The translations under genes were made by a program, and so were the position numbers. The notes under the pieces were generated by a model that saw nothing but the letters and a program-made list of their open reading frames with translations, did no database searches and had not been told where the DNA came from. DNA of 64,000 nucleotides, from the NCBI RefSeq assembly GCF_034344865.1, contig NZ_CP133774.1:5828001-5892000 (forward strand), read 5' to 3'. This DNA is from Pseudomonas sp. 10S4 (lineage in GTDB: Bacteria; Pseudomonadota; Gammaproteobacteria; Pseudomonadales; Pseudomonadaceae). Positions 55,480-64,000 of this stretch are shown one piece after another (the stretch's first letter is position 1; each line of letters begins with the position of its first letter).

Positions 55480-55920
55480 TCAGTCACTGGGGGTTTGGCG
55501 GAAGCTGACGGCCAGCCTATTCCAGCTATTGATGGTGGTCACGGCAATGGTCAAATCAACCAGTTCACCTTCACTGAACTGCTCTCGCGCCTGAGTGTAA
55601 ACATCATCCGGCACATGGCTTTCAGAGAGCAGCGTCACCGCTTCAGTCCAGGCCAACGCCGCCCGTTCCCGAGGGTTGAAGAAGTTGCTGTCGCGCCAGA
55701 CCACGACCGAATACAGACGCCGATCCGTCTCCCCCAAACGCCGGGCATCCACCGAGTGCATGTCGGTACAGAACGCACAGCCGTTGAGTTGCGAGGCGCG
55801 GATTTTGATCAGGTGCAGCAAGGCCGGTTCGATGCTCAGGTTGCCGGTCAACGCTTCCATGGCGATCATGGCTTTCATCGCTTTGGGCGACGCGCTGTAG
55901 TAGTCCAGACGCGGATTCAT
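55480..55920 (-). CDS. AhpD-like carboxymuconolactone decarboxylase-family protein
   Basis: A 146 aa AhpD-type protein: the redox CxxC with the following His is NGCAFCTDMHSVDARRLGE at about residues 47-65. It has no fused decarboxylase part, so alkylhydroperoxidase-like activity is likelier than lactone decarboxylation. It diverges from a MocR regulator gene 205 bp away, the usual arrangement for a MocR target. Confidence 0.88.
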   Translation of the reverse strand: MNPRLDYYSASPKAMKAMIAMEALTGNLSIEPALLHLIKIRASQLNGCAFCTDMHSVDARRLGETDRRLYSVVVWRDSNFFNPRERAALAWTEAVTLLSESHVPDDVYTQAREQFSEGELVDLTIAVTTINSWNRLAVSFRQTPSD

Positions 55921-56125
55921 GGAAGGACCTCAGAGCGCAGATGGGTGTTTCCACGTTAGGCGCTGATAGATCGGCATTACAGATCCAATTCAACGAAAAA
56001 CCCATGGACCACCCGCCAGCAGACCAATCCGGCGCTTTTCGCCTGCGCAACTTCTATGCGACGGCGCAATGGGGGTAATCTGGCGCGACCCACAGTCGCG
56101 TCACCGCCCCAGGAGCCCCGCCGGT

Positions 56126-57559
56126 ATGGAACTTCATGTTGTGATCAACGGCCGCAAAGACCTGGCAGGCCAGTTGTACCAACAACTGCGCAGTGCCATC
56201 GAAACCGGCCGCCTGGCAGCGGGCACGCAACTACCGCCCAGTCGTTTGCTGGCGGAACAGCTGGGGATTTCACGCAAGACCATTTCCGACACGTACTCGC
56301 AACTGACCTACGAAAACTTCCTCACCGGGGTGACCGGCAAAGGCACGTACGTCAATGCGCGGCCGGCGAAAATCCAGCGCAAGCAGAGCCATTCGGAACT
56401 GGCCAGTGCCGAAGTCATCGAGTCCTGGCGAAACTTGCCGGTGTTCCTGCGCCACCCGACACTGGAAGGTTCGCTGCGCTACGACTTTATCGGTGGCGCC
56501 ACCAGCAAGGGCCAATTCCCTCAGGACGATTGGCGGCGCTGCACCTCTCACGCCTTGCGGCAGATGGCCGGGGCCAAGGGCTTTTACAGCCTGCCCGAAG
56601 GATTGCCGGCGCTGCGCAATGCGATTGCCCGGCACATCGCGTTTTCCCGCGGGGTCAATTGCCAAGACGAAGACGTGGTGGTGTGCAACGGTGCGCAGCA
56701 GGCCCTGGACCTGATTGCCCGAGTGCTGATTCAACCCGGTAGCCTGGTGGCGATGGAAGACCCCGGTTATCCACCCGCGCGTCTGCTGTTCGGCAGCCAC
56801 GGCGCCACAGTGGTCGGGGTGCCGGTGGACGCCGAAGGGATTCAAGTCGAGTTGATCCCGGATGGCACGCGACTGATTTACGTCACACCGTCGCACCAGT
56901 TCCCGCTGGGCATGCCGATGAGCCAGACGCGTCGGATCGCCCTGCTGGCAAGGGCGCATGAGCTGGGCGCGATCATCATCGAGGACGATTACGACAGCGA
57001 ATTCCGCTATGAAGGCCGACCGACCGATTCGCTGCAAAGCATGGACGAGCGCGGCATGGTTGCTTACGTTGGCACGTTCTCGAAAACCCTGCTGCCGGAG
57101 TTGCGGCTCGGTTATACGATCCTGCCGCCGGCGATCCTTGAAGCGGTGATCCGCGCCAAGCAGCTTACCGACCTGCACACCTCGACCCTGCCGCAATGGG
57201 CACTGGCCAAGTTCATTGCCGAAGGCTGCCTGCTCAAGCACATCCGTCGATGCCACACGATCTACGCCGGGCGCCGCGAGCGGATCCTGACGCGAATGAC
57301 CGGTGATCTTTCACCGTGGTTTGAGGCCGTGCCGACCGTCGCCGGGTTTCACATGGTAGTGCTGTGCAAAGTGCCGATCGACACTGCACTGGTCATCGCA
57401 CTGGCCAGAAAAGTCGAAGTCGGGCTCTATTCCATTGAAGGCTTTTTCTATCAGCAAGCGCCGCGCGCCGGGCTGCTCATGGGTTTCGGCGCCATCGAAA
57501 CCCTGGACATCGACACCGCGCTAGACCGTTTAAGGGACATTTTGCAGCAGGTCGCCTGA
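56126..57559 (+). CDS. MocR/PdxR-type regulator (GntR + aminotransferase fold)
   Basis: A 477 aa MocR-type regulator. The N-terminal GntR winged helix is LAGQLYQQLRSAIETGRLAAGTQLPPSRLLAEQLGISRKTISDTY. A fold-type I aminotransferase domain follows, with YVTPSHQFPLGMPMS, IIIEDDYDSEFRYEG and the PLP lysine in YVGTFSKTLLPELRLGY. The ATG at 56126 gives the usual MELHVVI start. It probably senses PLP or a PLP-amino compound and regulates the divergent AhpD-like gene. Confidence 0.9.
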   Translation: MELHVVINGRKDLAGQLYQQLRSAIETGRLAAGTQLPPSRLLAEQLGISRKTISDTYSQLTYENFLTGVTGKGTYVNARPAKIQRKQSHSELASAEVIESWRNLPVFLRHPTLEGSLRYDFIGGATSKGQFPQDDWRRCTSHALRQMAGAKGFYSLPEGLPALRNAIARHIAFSRGVNCQDEDVVVCNGAQQALDLIARVLIQPGSLVAMEDPGYPPARLLFGSHGATVVGVPVDAEGIQVELIPDGTRLIYVTPSHQFPLGMPMSQTRRIALLARAHELGAIIIEDDYDSEFRYEGRPTDSLQSMDERGMVAYVGTFSKTLLPELRLGYTILPPAILEAVIRAKQLTDLHTSTLPQWALAKFIAEGCLLKHIRRCHTIYAGRRERILTRMTGDLSPWFEAVPTVAGFHMVVLCKVPIDTALVIALARKVEVGLYSIEGFFYQQAPRAGLLMGFGAIETLDIDTALDRLRDILQQVA

Positions 57560-57682
57560 CACATTGGTGTGGGAGTTTATCCGGCGATTGGCTATTGGCG
57601 GCCCCCCAGTGCAGGCCTATTCTGCAAATGCGTTATCCCTCAATGAGCAGGATTCGTCCGGCCTGATTCAGGAGTGTGAGTA

Positions 57683-57976
57683 ATGTCCAACGAAGTGATC
57701 AACACCGTACAGGTGCAGGCCGCCGCCGGCCGCTCGGAAGAACTGGGCAAGCAACTGCAAAAGATTGTCGAAACCCTGCGCGAACTTCCGGGCTGTGATT
57801 CCTATATGGTCGACCGCTGCCCCGAGGACAGCAACCGCTGGAACGTCAGCGCCCGCTGGCAATCGGAAGCGGCCATGCAATCGCATTTCAACTGCCCTGA
57901 AGTGCAGGGGTTTATTGGGTTGATCGACAGCCGATTGGCCAATTCCGTCGACTTCAACAGCTTTCCGATCGTGTAA
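57683..57976 (+). CDS. antibiotic biosynthesis monooxygenase (ABM) domain protein
   Basis: A 97 aa ferredoxin-like-fold ABM protein: NTVQVQAAAGRSEELGKQLQKIVETLRELPGCDSYMVDRC, then WNVSARWQSEAAMQSHFNCPEVQGFIGLI. Family members include quinol or haem monooxygenases and small proteins without known activity. GGAGTGTGAGTA lies before the ATG. It is probably monocistronic. Confidence 0.87.
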   Translation: MSNEVINTVQVQAAAGRSEELGKQLQKIVETLRELPGCDSYMVDRCPEDSNRWNVSARWQSEAAMQSHFNCPEVQGFIGLIDSRLANSVDFNSFPIV

Positions 57977-57987
57977 AACCTTCCGAT

Positions 57988-58074
57988 GCCTTCGCGAGCA
58001 AGCCCGCTCCCACAGATGATCGAGTTCCTACAGTGGAATGCGATCAAATGTGGGAGCGAGCTTGCTCGCGATGG
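57988..58074. repeat. REP pair
   Basis: Inverted REP pair, outward orientation (CGCGAGCAAGCCCGCTCCCAC first, then GTGGGAGCGAGCTTGCTCGCG). Confidence 0.85.
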
Positions 58075-58211
58075 CGTCTGTATTGTCGACCCAACTTTGT
58101 GCTCAGACCACTTCAATTGGTCCCCTCACCTTCCCGAAAATTGGCCGTTTTCTTGCCTCGACCCTCGGCTTACTGTGGTCCCTGACGACTAACCACCCCA
58201 GGTGATCAACC

Positions 58212-58610
58212 ATGAAAGTTCTGAGTTTACTCGCCGCCCTGGCCCTGACCGTTTCCGCTTCGGCCTTCGCCCACGACCCTTCGGAAAAGGTCACCGTGCT
58301 GCAGGATGAACTGCTGCAAAACGTGCCTGGCAAAAAAGCCATGATGATTGAGGTGGACTACAAACCCGGCCAATCGTCCATCGCCCATAAACATGACGGC
58401 ACGGCCATGGCGTATGTGCTCTCGGGGCAAATCACCTCTCAGGTCAAAGGCCAGAAGGCGATCACCTACAAGACTGGCGAGTACTGGTATGAACCGGCGG
58501 GCTCCGAGCATTTGATCTCGAAAAACGCCAGTGCAACCCAACCGGCCAAACTGTTGGTGTTCATGGTGTTATCGCCGGACGAGAAAGTGTTGATCCCTTT
58601 GAATAACTGA
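58212..58610 (+). CDS. exported cupin-domain protein
   Basis: A 132 aa cupin with a signal peptide (LLAALALTVSASAFA). The metal-binding motif 1 is SSIAHKHDGTAMAYVLSGQ, and motif 2 is in GEYWYEPAGSEHLISKN. Single-domain exported cupins of this kind are common in pseudomonads and lack a known substrate. A terminator hairpin follows 30 bp after the stop. Confidence 0.87.
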   Translation: MKVLSLLAALALTVSASAFAHDPSEKVTVLQDELLQNVPGKKAMMIEVDYKPGQSSIAHKHDGTAMAYVLSGQITSQVKGQKAITYKTGEYWYEPAGSEHLISKNASATQPAKLLVFMVLSPDEKVLIPLNN

Positions 58611-58641
58611 TGGCTGTTACATCAGCCATAAATAAACTGGC

Positions 58642-58666
58642 CCGAATGTACAATTCGGACCTTTTT
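58642..58666 (+). terminator. Rho-independent terminator after cupin gene
   Basis: CCGAAT (58642-58647) and ATTCGG (58653-58658) around a five-base loop, followed by ACCTTTTT. A short, weak but typical intrinsic terminator for the cupin gene. Confidence 0.65.
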
Positions 58667-58841
58667 ATGACTGCTCGCAATTAGCTTGAATCGTTTACAT
58701 CAAACAAAACTATGACTCACTCAACAAGTGTACGCACAGACAGGTTCCATTCAGTGAATACAGGTTTAGTCTAAGTTCATCGCCGGTCGATACCGGCAAT
58801 ACTTAAACGTTCGCTTCACGCTGTTTCACTGGAGATACAAC

Positions 58842-59540
58842 ATGAAACTTGTGCTTGTTAGTACGTTAGCTGTCGCAGCGCTGTTAACCGGATGCTCCAT
58901 TCCCACTGCACCCAAAGCGGTCTCCTCGCTCGATATGCCGGTCACTCGCTCCAGTGCCGCAAGCGTCGCCAGCGGCAGAACGGTGTCGCTGGGCATCCTC
59001 TACAGCCCGAGCACCCAGGCCAACCGCGATTACCTGCGCAACTACCAGGCCAACGCCGGCACCGGTTTCGGCCAGAGCCTGCTGGATCAGCCGATCCACG
59101 ACGCCTACGTCAAGACATCCAACCCGGACTTTGCCGTGGATGGCGTCAAGGCCTCGTTGCAGCGCCAGTTCGGTTCGGTGACGGTCTATCCGGACATGCA
59201 AAGCCTGCGGGCTGCCAGACCCGACGTGGTTGCCATTGTCGATACCCACAGCCAATTGATGACTTCACGCAGTTCGGATATCAAGGTGGATGTCAGCGCG
59301 AGCTTCTATGATTCGAAGTTCAATTACATCGGGACTGCCCAGGGCCATGACGCTAAATCATTGAGTCCTGTATGGGCCGACTTTAATCGCAGCGAAGAGA
59401 TTGTGGCGGATATTAACCAGCAACAGGATGTGCAAGTTCGGGCGCTGCAGAAGTTTGACCAGTCGCTCAGTAATTTACTGACCAGACCGACAACTAATGT
59501 GTCGATGATCAGCAATAGCACGGATCAGAAGTTGTATTGA
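58842..59540 (+). CDS. lipoprotein of unknown function
   Basis: A 232 aa lipoprotein with lipobox LLTGC at residues 14-18. After it comes a Ser-rich linker, then NPDFAVDGVKASLQRQFGSVTVYPDMQSLRAARPDVVAIVD, then SSDIKVDVSASFYDSKFNYIG. The order (a helical part, then a strand-rich part ending in an extended tail) is like ABC-type lipoproteins of the LpoB/DUF799 fold, but I recognise no family. ACTGGAGATACAAC precedes the ATG. Confidence 0.72.
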   Translation: MKLVLVSTLAVAALLTGCSIPTAPKAVSSLDMPVTRSSAASVASGRTVSLGILYSPSTQANRDYLRNYQANAGTGFGQSLLDQPIHDAYVKTSNPDFAVDGVKASLQRQFGSVTVYPDMQSLRAARPDVVAIVDTHSQLMTSRSSDIKVDVSASFYDSKFNYIGTAQGHDAKSLSPVWADFNRSEEIVADINQQQDVQVRALQKFDQSLSNLLTRPTTNVSMISNSTDQKLY

Positions 59541-59554
59541 GGCGGATGGCCTCA

Positions 59555-59647
59555 TCGCGAGCAAGCTCGCTCCCACAGTTGACTTTGGTGTACATAAATT
59601 GTGCATAAGACAGAGATCCCCTGTGGGAGCGAGCTTGCTCGCGATAG
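59555..59647. repeat. REP pair
   Basis: Inverted REP pair, outward orientation, between the convergent lipoprotein and gdhB genes. Confidence 0.85.
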
Positions 59648-59680
59648 GGCCCGACCAGCCACCCCAAAACCCTCTGGCAA

Positions 59681-59716
59681 AAAAAGCCCCCGCATCTCTC
59701 GATACAGGGGCTTTTT
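59681..59716 (-). terminator. Rho-independent terminator of gdhB
   Basis: AAAAAGCCCC (59681-59690) pairs with GGGGCTTTTT (59707-59716), loop of 16 bases. Read leftward it gives a GC stem with a U-tract, 15 bp after the gdhB stop; the symmetric A/T flanks would also stop rightward transcription. Confidence 0.88.
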
Positions 59717-59731
59717 CATTCAGCGCCTAAA

Positions 59732-62700
59732 TCAGGCCGCCGGTTCCAGCTCAAGGGCAGCAGCGACAGGCACTACCGCCTGACCGCTCAACGCCAGGTC
59801 CAGCAGTTCGCGGTTGGCGACTGCATACATGGCGTAGTCAGTGCCGCTCGCGGCACGGATTTCCACCAGCATGGCGCGCCAGCGCTCGATCATGCCTTCG
59901 TGCTCTTCCATCCACAGCGCCAGGCGTGTTTCCACGTCCTGGGTGCCGTCGCCCTGTTGCAGGACGGAGATGGTGATCGCACGTTGCTGCCAGTCCACAT
60001 CATCGCGGAACGCTTCACGGGCCAAGGCCTGCCAGTTGTTTTCAACCGGCAGGGCGCTGATCTGTTGCAGGTACCAGGTGATATCCAGAGCGCTGCCGAC
60101 AGCGAAGTAAGCCTTCGCGACGTCTGCTGCGTTCTGGCCAGTCACGTCGGCTGCTTCGATGATCGGCAGCAAGGTGTACAGGTGAGTGGTGCCTGCAACC
60201 ATGCGCGCCAGCAATTCAGGTACGCCAGCCGCAACGTAAGCCTGATAACGGGTCTGCCAGCCTTCGCGGGTCGGGCCTTCCAGCAGTTCGTCGAGCTTGA
60301 GGCCCAGCGCTGCCAGATGTGGACCGAAGTGCGCGACGTCACGGGCAGCATTCTGCTCGTTGCGACGGCTACGCAGGAACCAGCGCGTAGCGCGACGGCC
60401 CAGACGCATCAGCTCGTCCATCAGCTCCAGTTGGACGTCAGCGGAAACCTGGTAGTCCAGGGCTTCGATCTGACGGAACCAGTGCGGGAGGTGGAAGATG
60501 TCACGCACGATCACATAAGCGCCGGCCACGTTCGCCGGGCTCATGCCGGTCGACTCTTTGAGTCGTTGAACGAAGGTGATGCCCATGTGGTTCACCAGAT
60601 CGTTGGCGATCTGGGTGCTGACGATCTCGCGCTTCAGACGGTGACGACGCATTGCTTCGGAGAACTTGCTCACCAGCATCGGCGGGAAAGCGGTTTCCAT
60701 GTCGCGGGTCAGGTAATCGTCGTCCGGCACTTGCGAGTTGAGCAGCGCTTCTTTGAGGTCGATCTTGCTGTAGGAGATCAGCACCGACAGCTCGGCACGG
60801 GTCAGGCCATGGCCTGCCGCAACGCGCTCGTTGATAGCCTCTTCCGCCGGCAGGAACTCGATGGCGCGATCCAGCTTGCCACGGCTTTCCAGATCGTTCA
60901 TCAGGCGCTTGTATTCGGCAATCCGCGGCAAGGCGCGACGGGCGGCCAGGGACAGTGCCTGAGTCTGCTTGTAGTTGTTGCCCAGGACCAGGCCGCCGAC
61001 TTCGTCAGTCATGCTGCCAAGCAACTGGTTACGTTGCTTCTCGGTCATGTCACCGGCCTGAACCACTTCGTTCAGCAGGATCTTGATGTTTACTTCGTGG
61101 TCGGAGCAGTCCACGCCGGCGGAGTTGTCGATCGCAGTCGGTGTTGGAACCGCCGCCATTGAGGCCGAATTCGACACGACCCAATTGGGTCATACCGAGG
61201 TTACCGCCCTCGCCCACAACTTTGCAGCGCAGTTCGTTGCCGTTCACGCGCAGCGCATCGTTGGCCTTGTCGCCGACATCGGCGTGGCTTTCGGTGCTGG
61301 CTTTGACGTACGTGCCGATACCGCCGTTCCACAACAGGTCTACCGGTGCCTTGAGCAAGGCGTTCAGCAGTTCGGTCGGGGTCAGCTTGTCAGCCTGAAT
61401 GTCGAAGCGCTCTTTCATCTGCGGGGAAATCGCGATGCTTTTCGCGCTGCGGGAGAAGATCCCACCGCCTTCGGACATGATGCTGGTGTCGTAATCCGAC
61501 CACGCCGAACGCGGCAGATCGAACAAGCGCTGACGCTCGACGAAGCTGTTAGCCGGTTGCGGATTCGGATCGATGAAGATGTGCAGGTGGTTGAAGGCCG
61601 CGACCAGTTGCAGGGTCTCGGACATCAACAAGCCGTTACCGAATACGTCACCGGCCATGTCGCCGACGCCGACAACGGTAATGCTGTCTTTCTGAACATT
61701 GATGCCGCGCTCGCGGAAGTGACGCTGTACGCCAACCCAGGCGCCGCGTGGCCGTGATGCCCATGGCCTTGTGGTCGTAGCCGATCGAGCCGCCGGAGGC
61801 GAAGGCGTCGCCGAGCCAGAAGCCGTAGTCGGCGGAGAGGCCGTTGGCGATGTCGGAGAACGTGGCGGTGCCCTTGTCCGCGGCGACCACGAGGTAGGAG
61901 TCGTTGTCGTCGTGACGCACGACGTTCGACCGGCGGCACCAGTGCGCCGTCCTTCAGGTTGTCGGTGATGTCCAACAGGCCCGAGATGAAGATGCGGTAG
62001 CAGGCGATGCCCTCGGCCGCGATCTCGTCCCGACCGCCGCCCAATGGCAGGCGACGCGGCAGGAAGCCGCCCTTCGCGCCCACAGGCACGATGACCGAGT
62101 TCTTCACTTGCTGGGCTTTTACCAGGCCCAACACTTCGGTGCGGTAGTCTTCTTCACGGTCGGACCAGCGCAGGCCGCCACGAGCCACGTTACCGAAGCG
62201 CAGGTGCACACCTTCAACGCGAGGCGAGTAAACGAAGATTTCGAACTTCGGTACTGGCTTCGGCAGCTCAGGAATCTGGTGCGGGTTGAACTTGAAGCTG
62301 AAGTAAGACTTGTTATGGCCGTGCGCATCGGTCTGGTAGAAGTTGGTGCGCAGGGTGGCCTTGATCAGGTCCAGGTAGCGACGCAGGATGCGGTCTTCGT
62401 TGAGCACCTGGACGTCGTCCAGGGCGGTGACGATGGCTTGTTCCAGACGTTGCTGCTTGTCTTCCAGATCGTCGCTGGCCAGTTTGCGCGCCAGGTAGAA
62501 ACGGGTCTTGAACAACCGGGTCAACTCACGAGCGATGTCGGTGTGGTTGTTCAGGGTGCTGGCGATGTAGCCCAGGTCGAAGCCCAGACGAATCTGCTTC
62601 ATGTAACGGGCGTAGGCACGCAGCAGCGCAACGTCGCGCCATGGCAGGCCGGCGGTCAGTACCAGACGGTTGAACGCATCGTTTTCGGCATCGCCACGCA

Positions 62701-64000
62701 CGATGTGGACGAACGCGTCCTGCAAGGTGTCGTTGAGCTGCTGGATGTCGAGTTCCAGGCCTTCGGCAGCGGTGAACGCGAAATCGTGAATCCAGAACTC
62801 GCGGCCATTGTTGTGACGCAGGCGATACGGGAACTCACCCAGCACGCGCAGGCCGAGGTTTTCCAGGATCGGCAAGACGTCGGACAACGCCAGCGGCGTG
62901 TCGGCGTGGTACAGCTTGCAATGCAGTTCGCGCTGACCGGAGACCTGACCCAGCGGCTGATAGAAGCTCATCACCAGCGGGTTCTTTTCGTTCAGGCTCA
63001 GCAGGTGTTGCATGTCGACCACGGCCGAGTGCGCAGCGAAGCGCTCGCGGTAACCGGCCGGGAAGCCTTTCGGGAAGTCCGCCAGCACGTTGGTGCCGTG
63101 GGCTTCGCCGAAGCTTTCCACGACCAGGCTGGCGTAGTCGTCCTGCCAGCTGCGGCAGGCTTGAACCACTTCTTTTTCCAGCAGAACCGGGTCGATGTCC
63201 AGACGGTTCTTCGGGTCAACCCGCAGAATCAGTTGTACACGGGCCAGCACGGACTCGGAGAAGAAGGTCCAGAACTCGCAATCCGAGGCTTTCAGGCGAT
63301 CCATCAGCACTTGCTGGATCTTCTGGCGCACTTCGGTGGAGTAGATGTCGCGCGGCACGTAGGCCAGGCAGTAGCAGAAACGACCGTACGGGTCTTTGCG
63401 CAGGAACACGCGGATCTTGTTGCGTTCCTGGATCTGCACAATCGACATCACGGTGCTGAACAGCTCGTCGACCGGCGTCTGGAACAGATCGTCACGCGGC
63501 AGTACTTCGACGACCTGCGCCAGTTCCTTGCCCAAGTGAGCCTTGGCCTGGAAGCCGGAACGGCGTTCGATTTCTCGACCTTGCGGCGGATGTCGGAATG
63601 ACCCGCACGCTCTCGCCATACACCGAGGAGGTGTAAAGGCCCATGAAGCGGCATTCCTTGATGACCTTGCCGTCGGCGTCGATCTCGCGGATCGACACGT
63701 AGTCCGGGTAAGCCGGACGGTGTACGCGGCTTGGGTGCGCAGCCTTGGCGAACGACAGCAGGGTCGGTTCGCGCAGGTAGTTCACGGCGTAGTCTTCGAT
63801 GCGCAGGTCATCGTAGGTCAGGCCGGTACGCAGCAGTTTGGTCAGGCCGAGGAAGGAGTTCTGGTCGTACTCGATGTGGCCGCCGTCGGCCTGGTCGCTG
63901 ACCACGAATTCTTCATAGCCCAGGAACGTGAAGTGGTTGCCCACCAGCCATTCCAGGAAGCTTTTGATTTCGGCTTTTTCTTCGCCATCGACTTTGAACT
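59732..64000 (-). CDS. gdhB: NAD-dependent glutamate dehydrogenase (large type), partial and frameshifted
   Basis: The large NAD-dependent glutamate dehydrogenase (about 1600 aa in pseudomonads), which oxidises glutamate to 2-oxoglutarate and ammonia. About 1420 residues lie here; the N-terminus is beyond the window. Marks are [34 protein letters not shown] (catalytic region), [53 protein letters not shown] and [15 protein letters not shown]. The frame breaks near 63594 and 63571 (missing bases), about 61930 and 61747, and at 61136 (extra base). Five breaks in a housekeeping gene with otherwise perfect conservation point to sequence error. The part at 61745-62110 has unlike codon use. Confidence 0.92.
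61745..62110 (-). other. patch of foreign-looking codon use inside gdhB
   Basis: On the coding strand, codons from about 62060 to 61745 end almost only in G or C and favour CTC, GTC, TCC, GAC and GAG (e.g. [24 protein letters not shown]), while flanking gdhB uses GAA, GTA, AAA and TTG freely. The downstream seam coincides with an extra base near 61747, and another break lies at about 61930. It looks like sequence from a high-GC organism, by consensus chimerism or, less likely, gene conversion. Confidence 0.6.

Noticed and set aside
62108..63601. 497-codon plus-strand open frame opposite gdhB, and a similar 420-codon frame at 59900-61162
   Set aside because: Mirror frames of a conserved dehydrogenase with biased codon use; no ribosome site or recognisable domain.

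Overview
The window is a stretch of a Pseudomonas chromosome, most likely the P. fluorescens group. This rests on the lexA2-imuA-imuB-dnaE2 cassette, a FecI/FecR/TonB-receptor unit, an NAD-dependent glutamate dehydrogenase of the large (about 1600 aa) type, and very many intergenic REP hairpins of the GTGGGAGCGGGCTTGC kind. There are no rRNA or tRNA genes, prophage, transposase or CRISPR array.

Layout. 24-3961 (+): a tightly overlapping cassette of an acyl-CoA dehydrogenase-like protein, a PIG-L deacetylase, a NodS-type methyltransferase, a family 2 glycosyltransferase and a second PIG-L copy. 4044-8532 (-): TonB receptor, FecR, FecI. 8837-10555 (+): an orphan HypX/HoxX-type enzyme. 10689-13318 (-): GH63-like glucosidase, facing away from a LysR gene. 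14625-16846 (+): a sterol-desaturase/START fusion coupled to an SMP-30-like protein. 17090-18723: small proteins. 18965-23826 (-): UvrA paralogue and a hybrid histidine kinase. 24166-25898 (-): DUF799, DUF4810 and CsgG-family lipoproteins. 26238-31967 (-): SOS mutasome. 32091-35705: LysR, amidohydrolase, TorF-family porin-like protein. 35991-43499 (-): an eight-gene operon with a GntR regulator, an AprA-like flavoprotein, an AprB-like ferredoxin, a NitT/TauT-type ABC importer, a HEAT-repeat protein and a DUF971 protein. 43772-45645 (-): Gfo/Idh/MocA oxidoreductase and DyP peroxidase. 45906-48091: a SphR/SphA-like divergent pair. 48411-49087: a possible structured RNA and two small proteins. 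49284-53287 (-): a molybdenum hydroxylase with a tri-haem cytochrome. 53661-59540: regulators and small stress or envelope proteins. 59732-64000 (-): gdhB, cut by the window end.

The best candidate for an undescribed system is the 35991-43499 operon. Nearly all its junctions overlap by 1 to 4 bases, so import, redox chemistry and the two accessory proteins are probably made together. The glycan-like cassette at 24-3961 is second, and the orphan HypX is third.

Quality caution: about twenty single-base indels break at least fourteen otherwise intact genes. Many sit in homopolymers of 4 to 5 bases that would restore the frame if one base longer. This looks like long-read consensus error rather than gene decay. 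Broken genes are therefore annotated across their whole span. A patch of about 365 bp inside gdhB has foreign-looking codon use with indels at its seams and may be chimeric.
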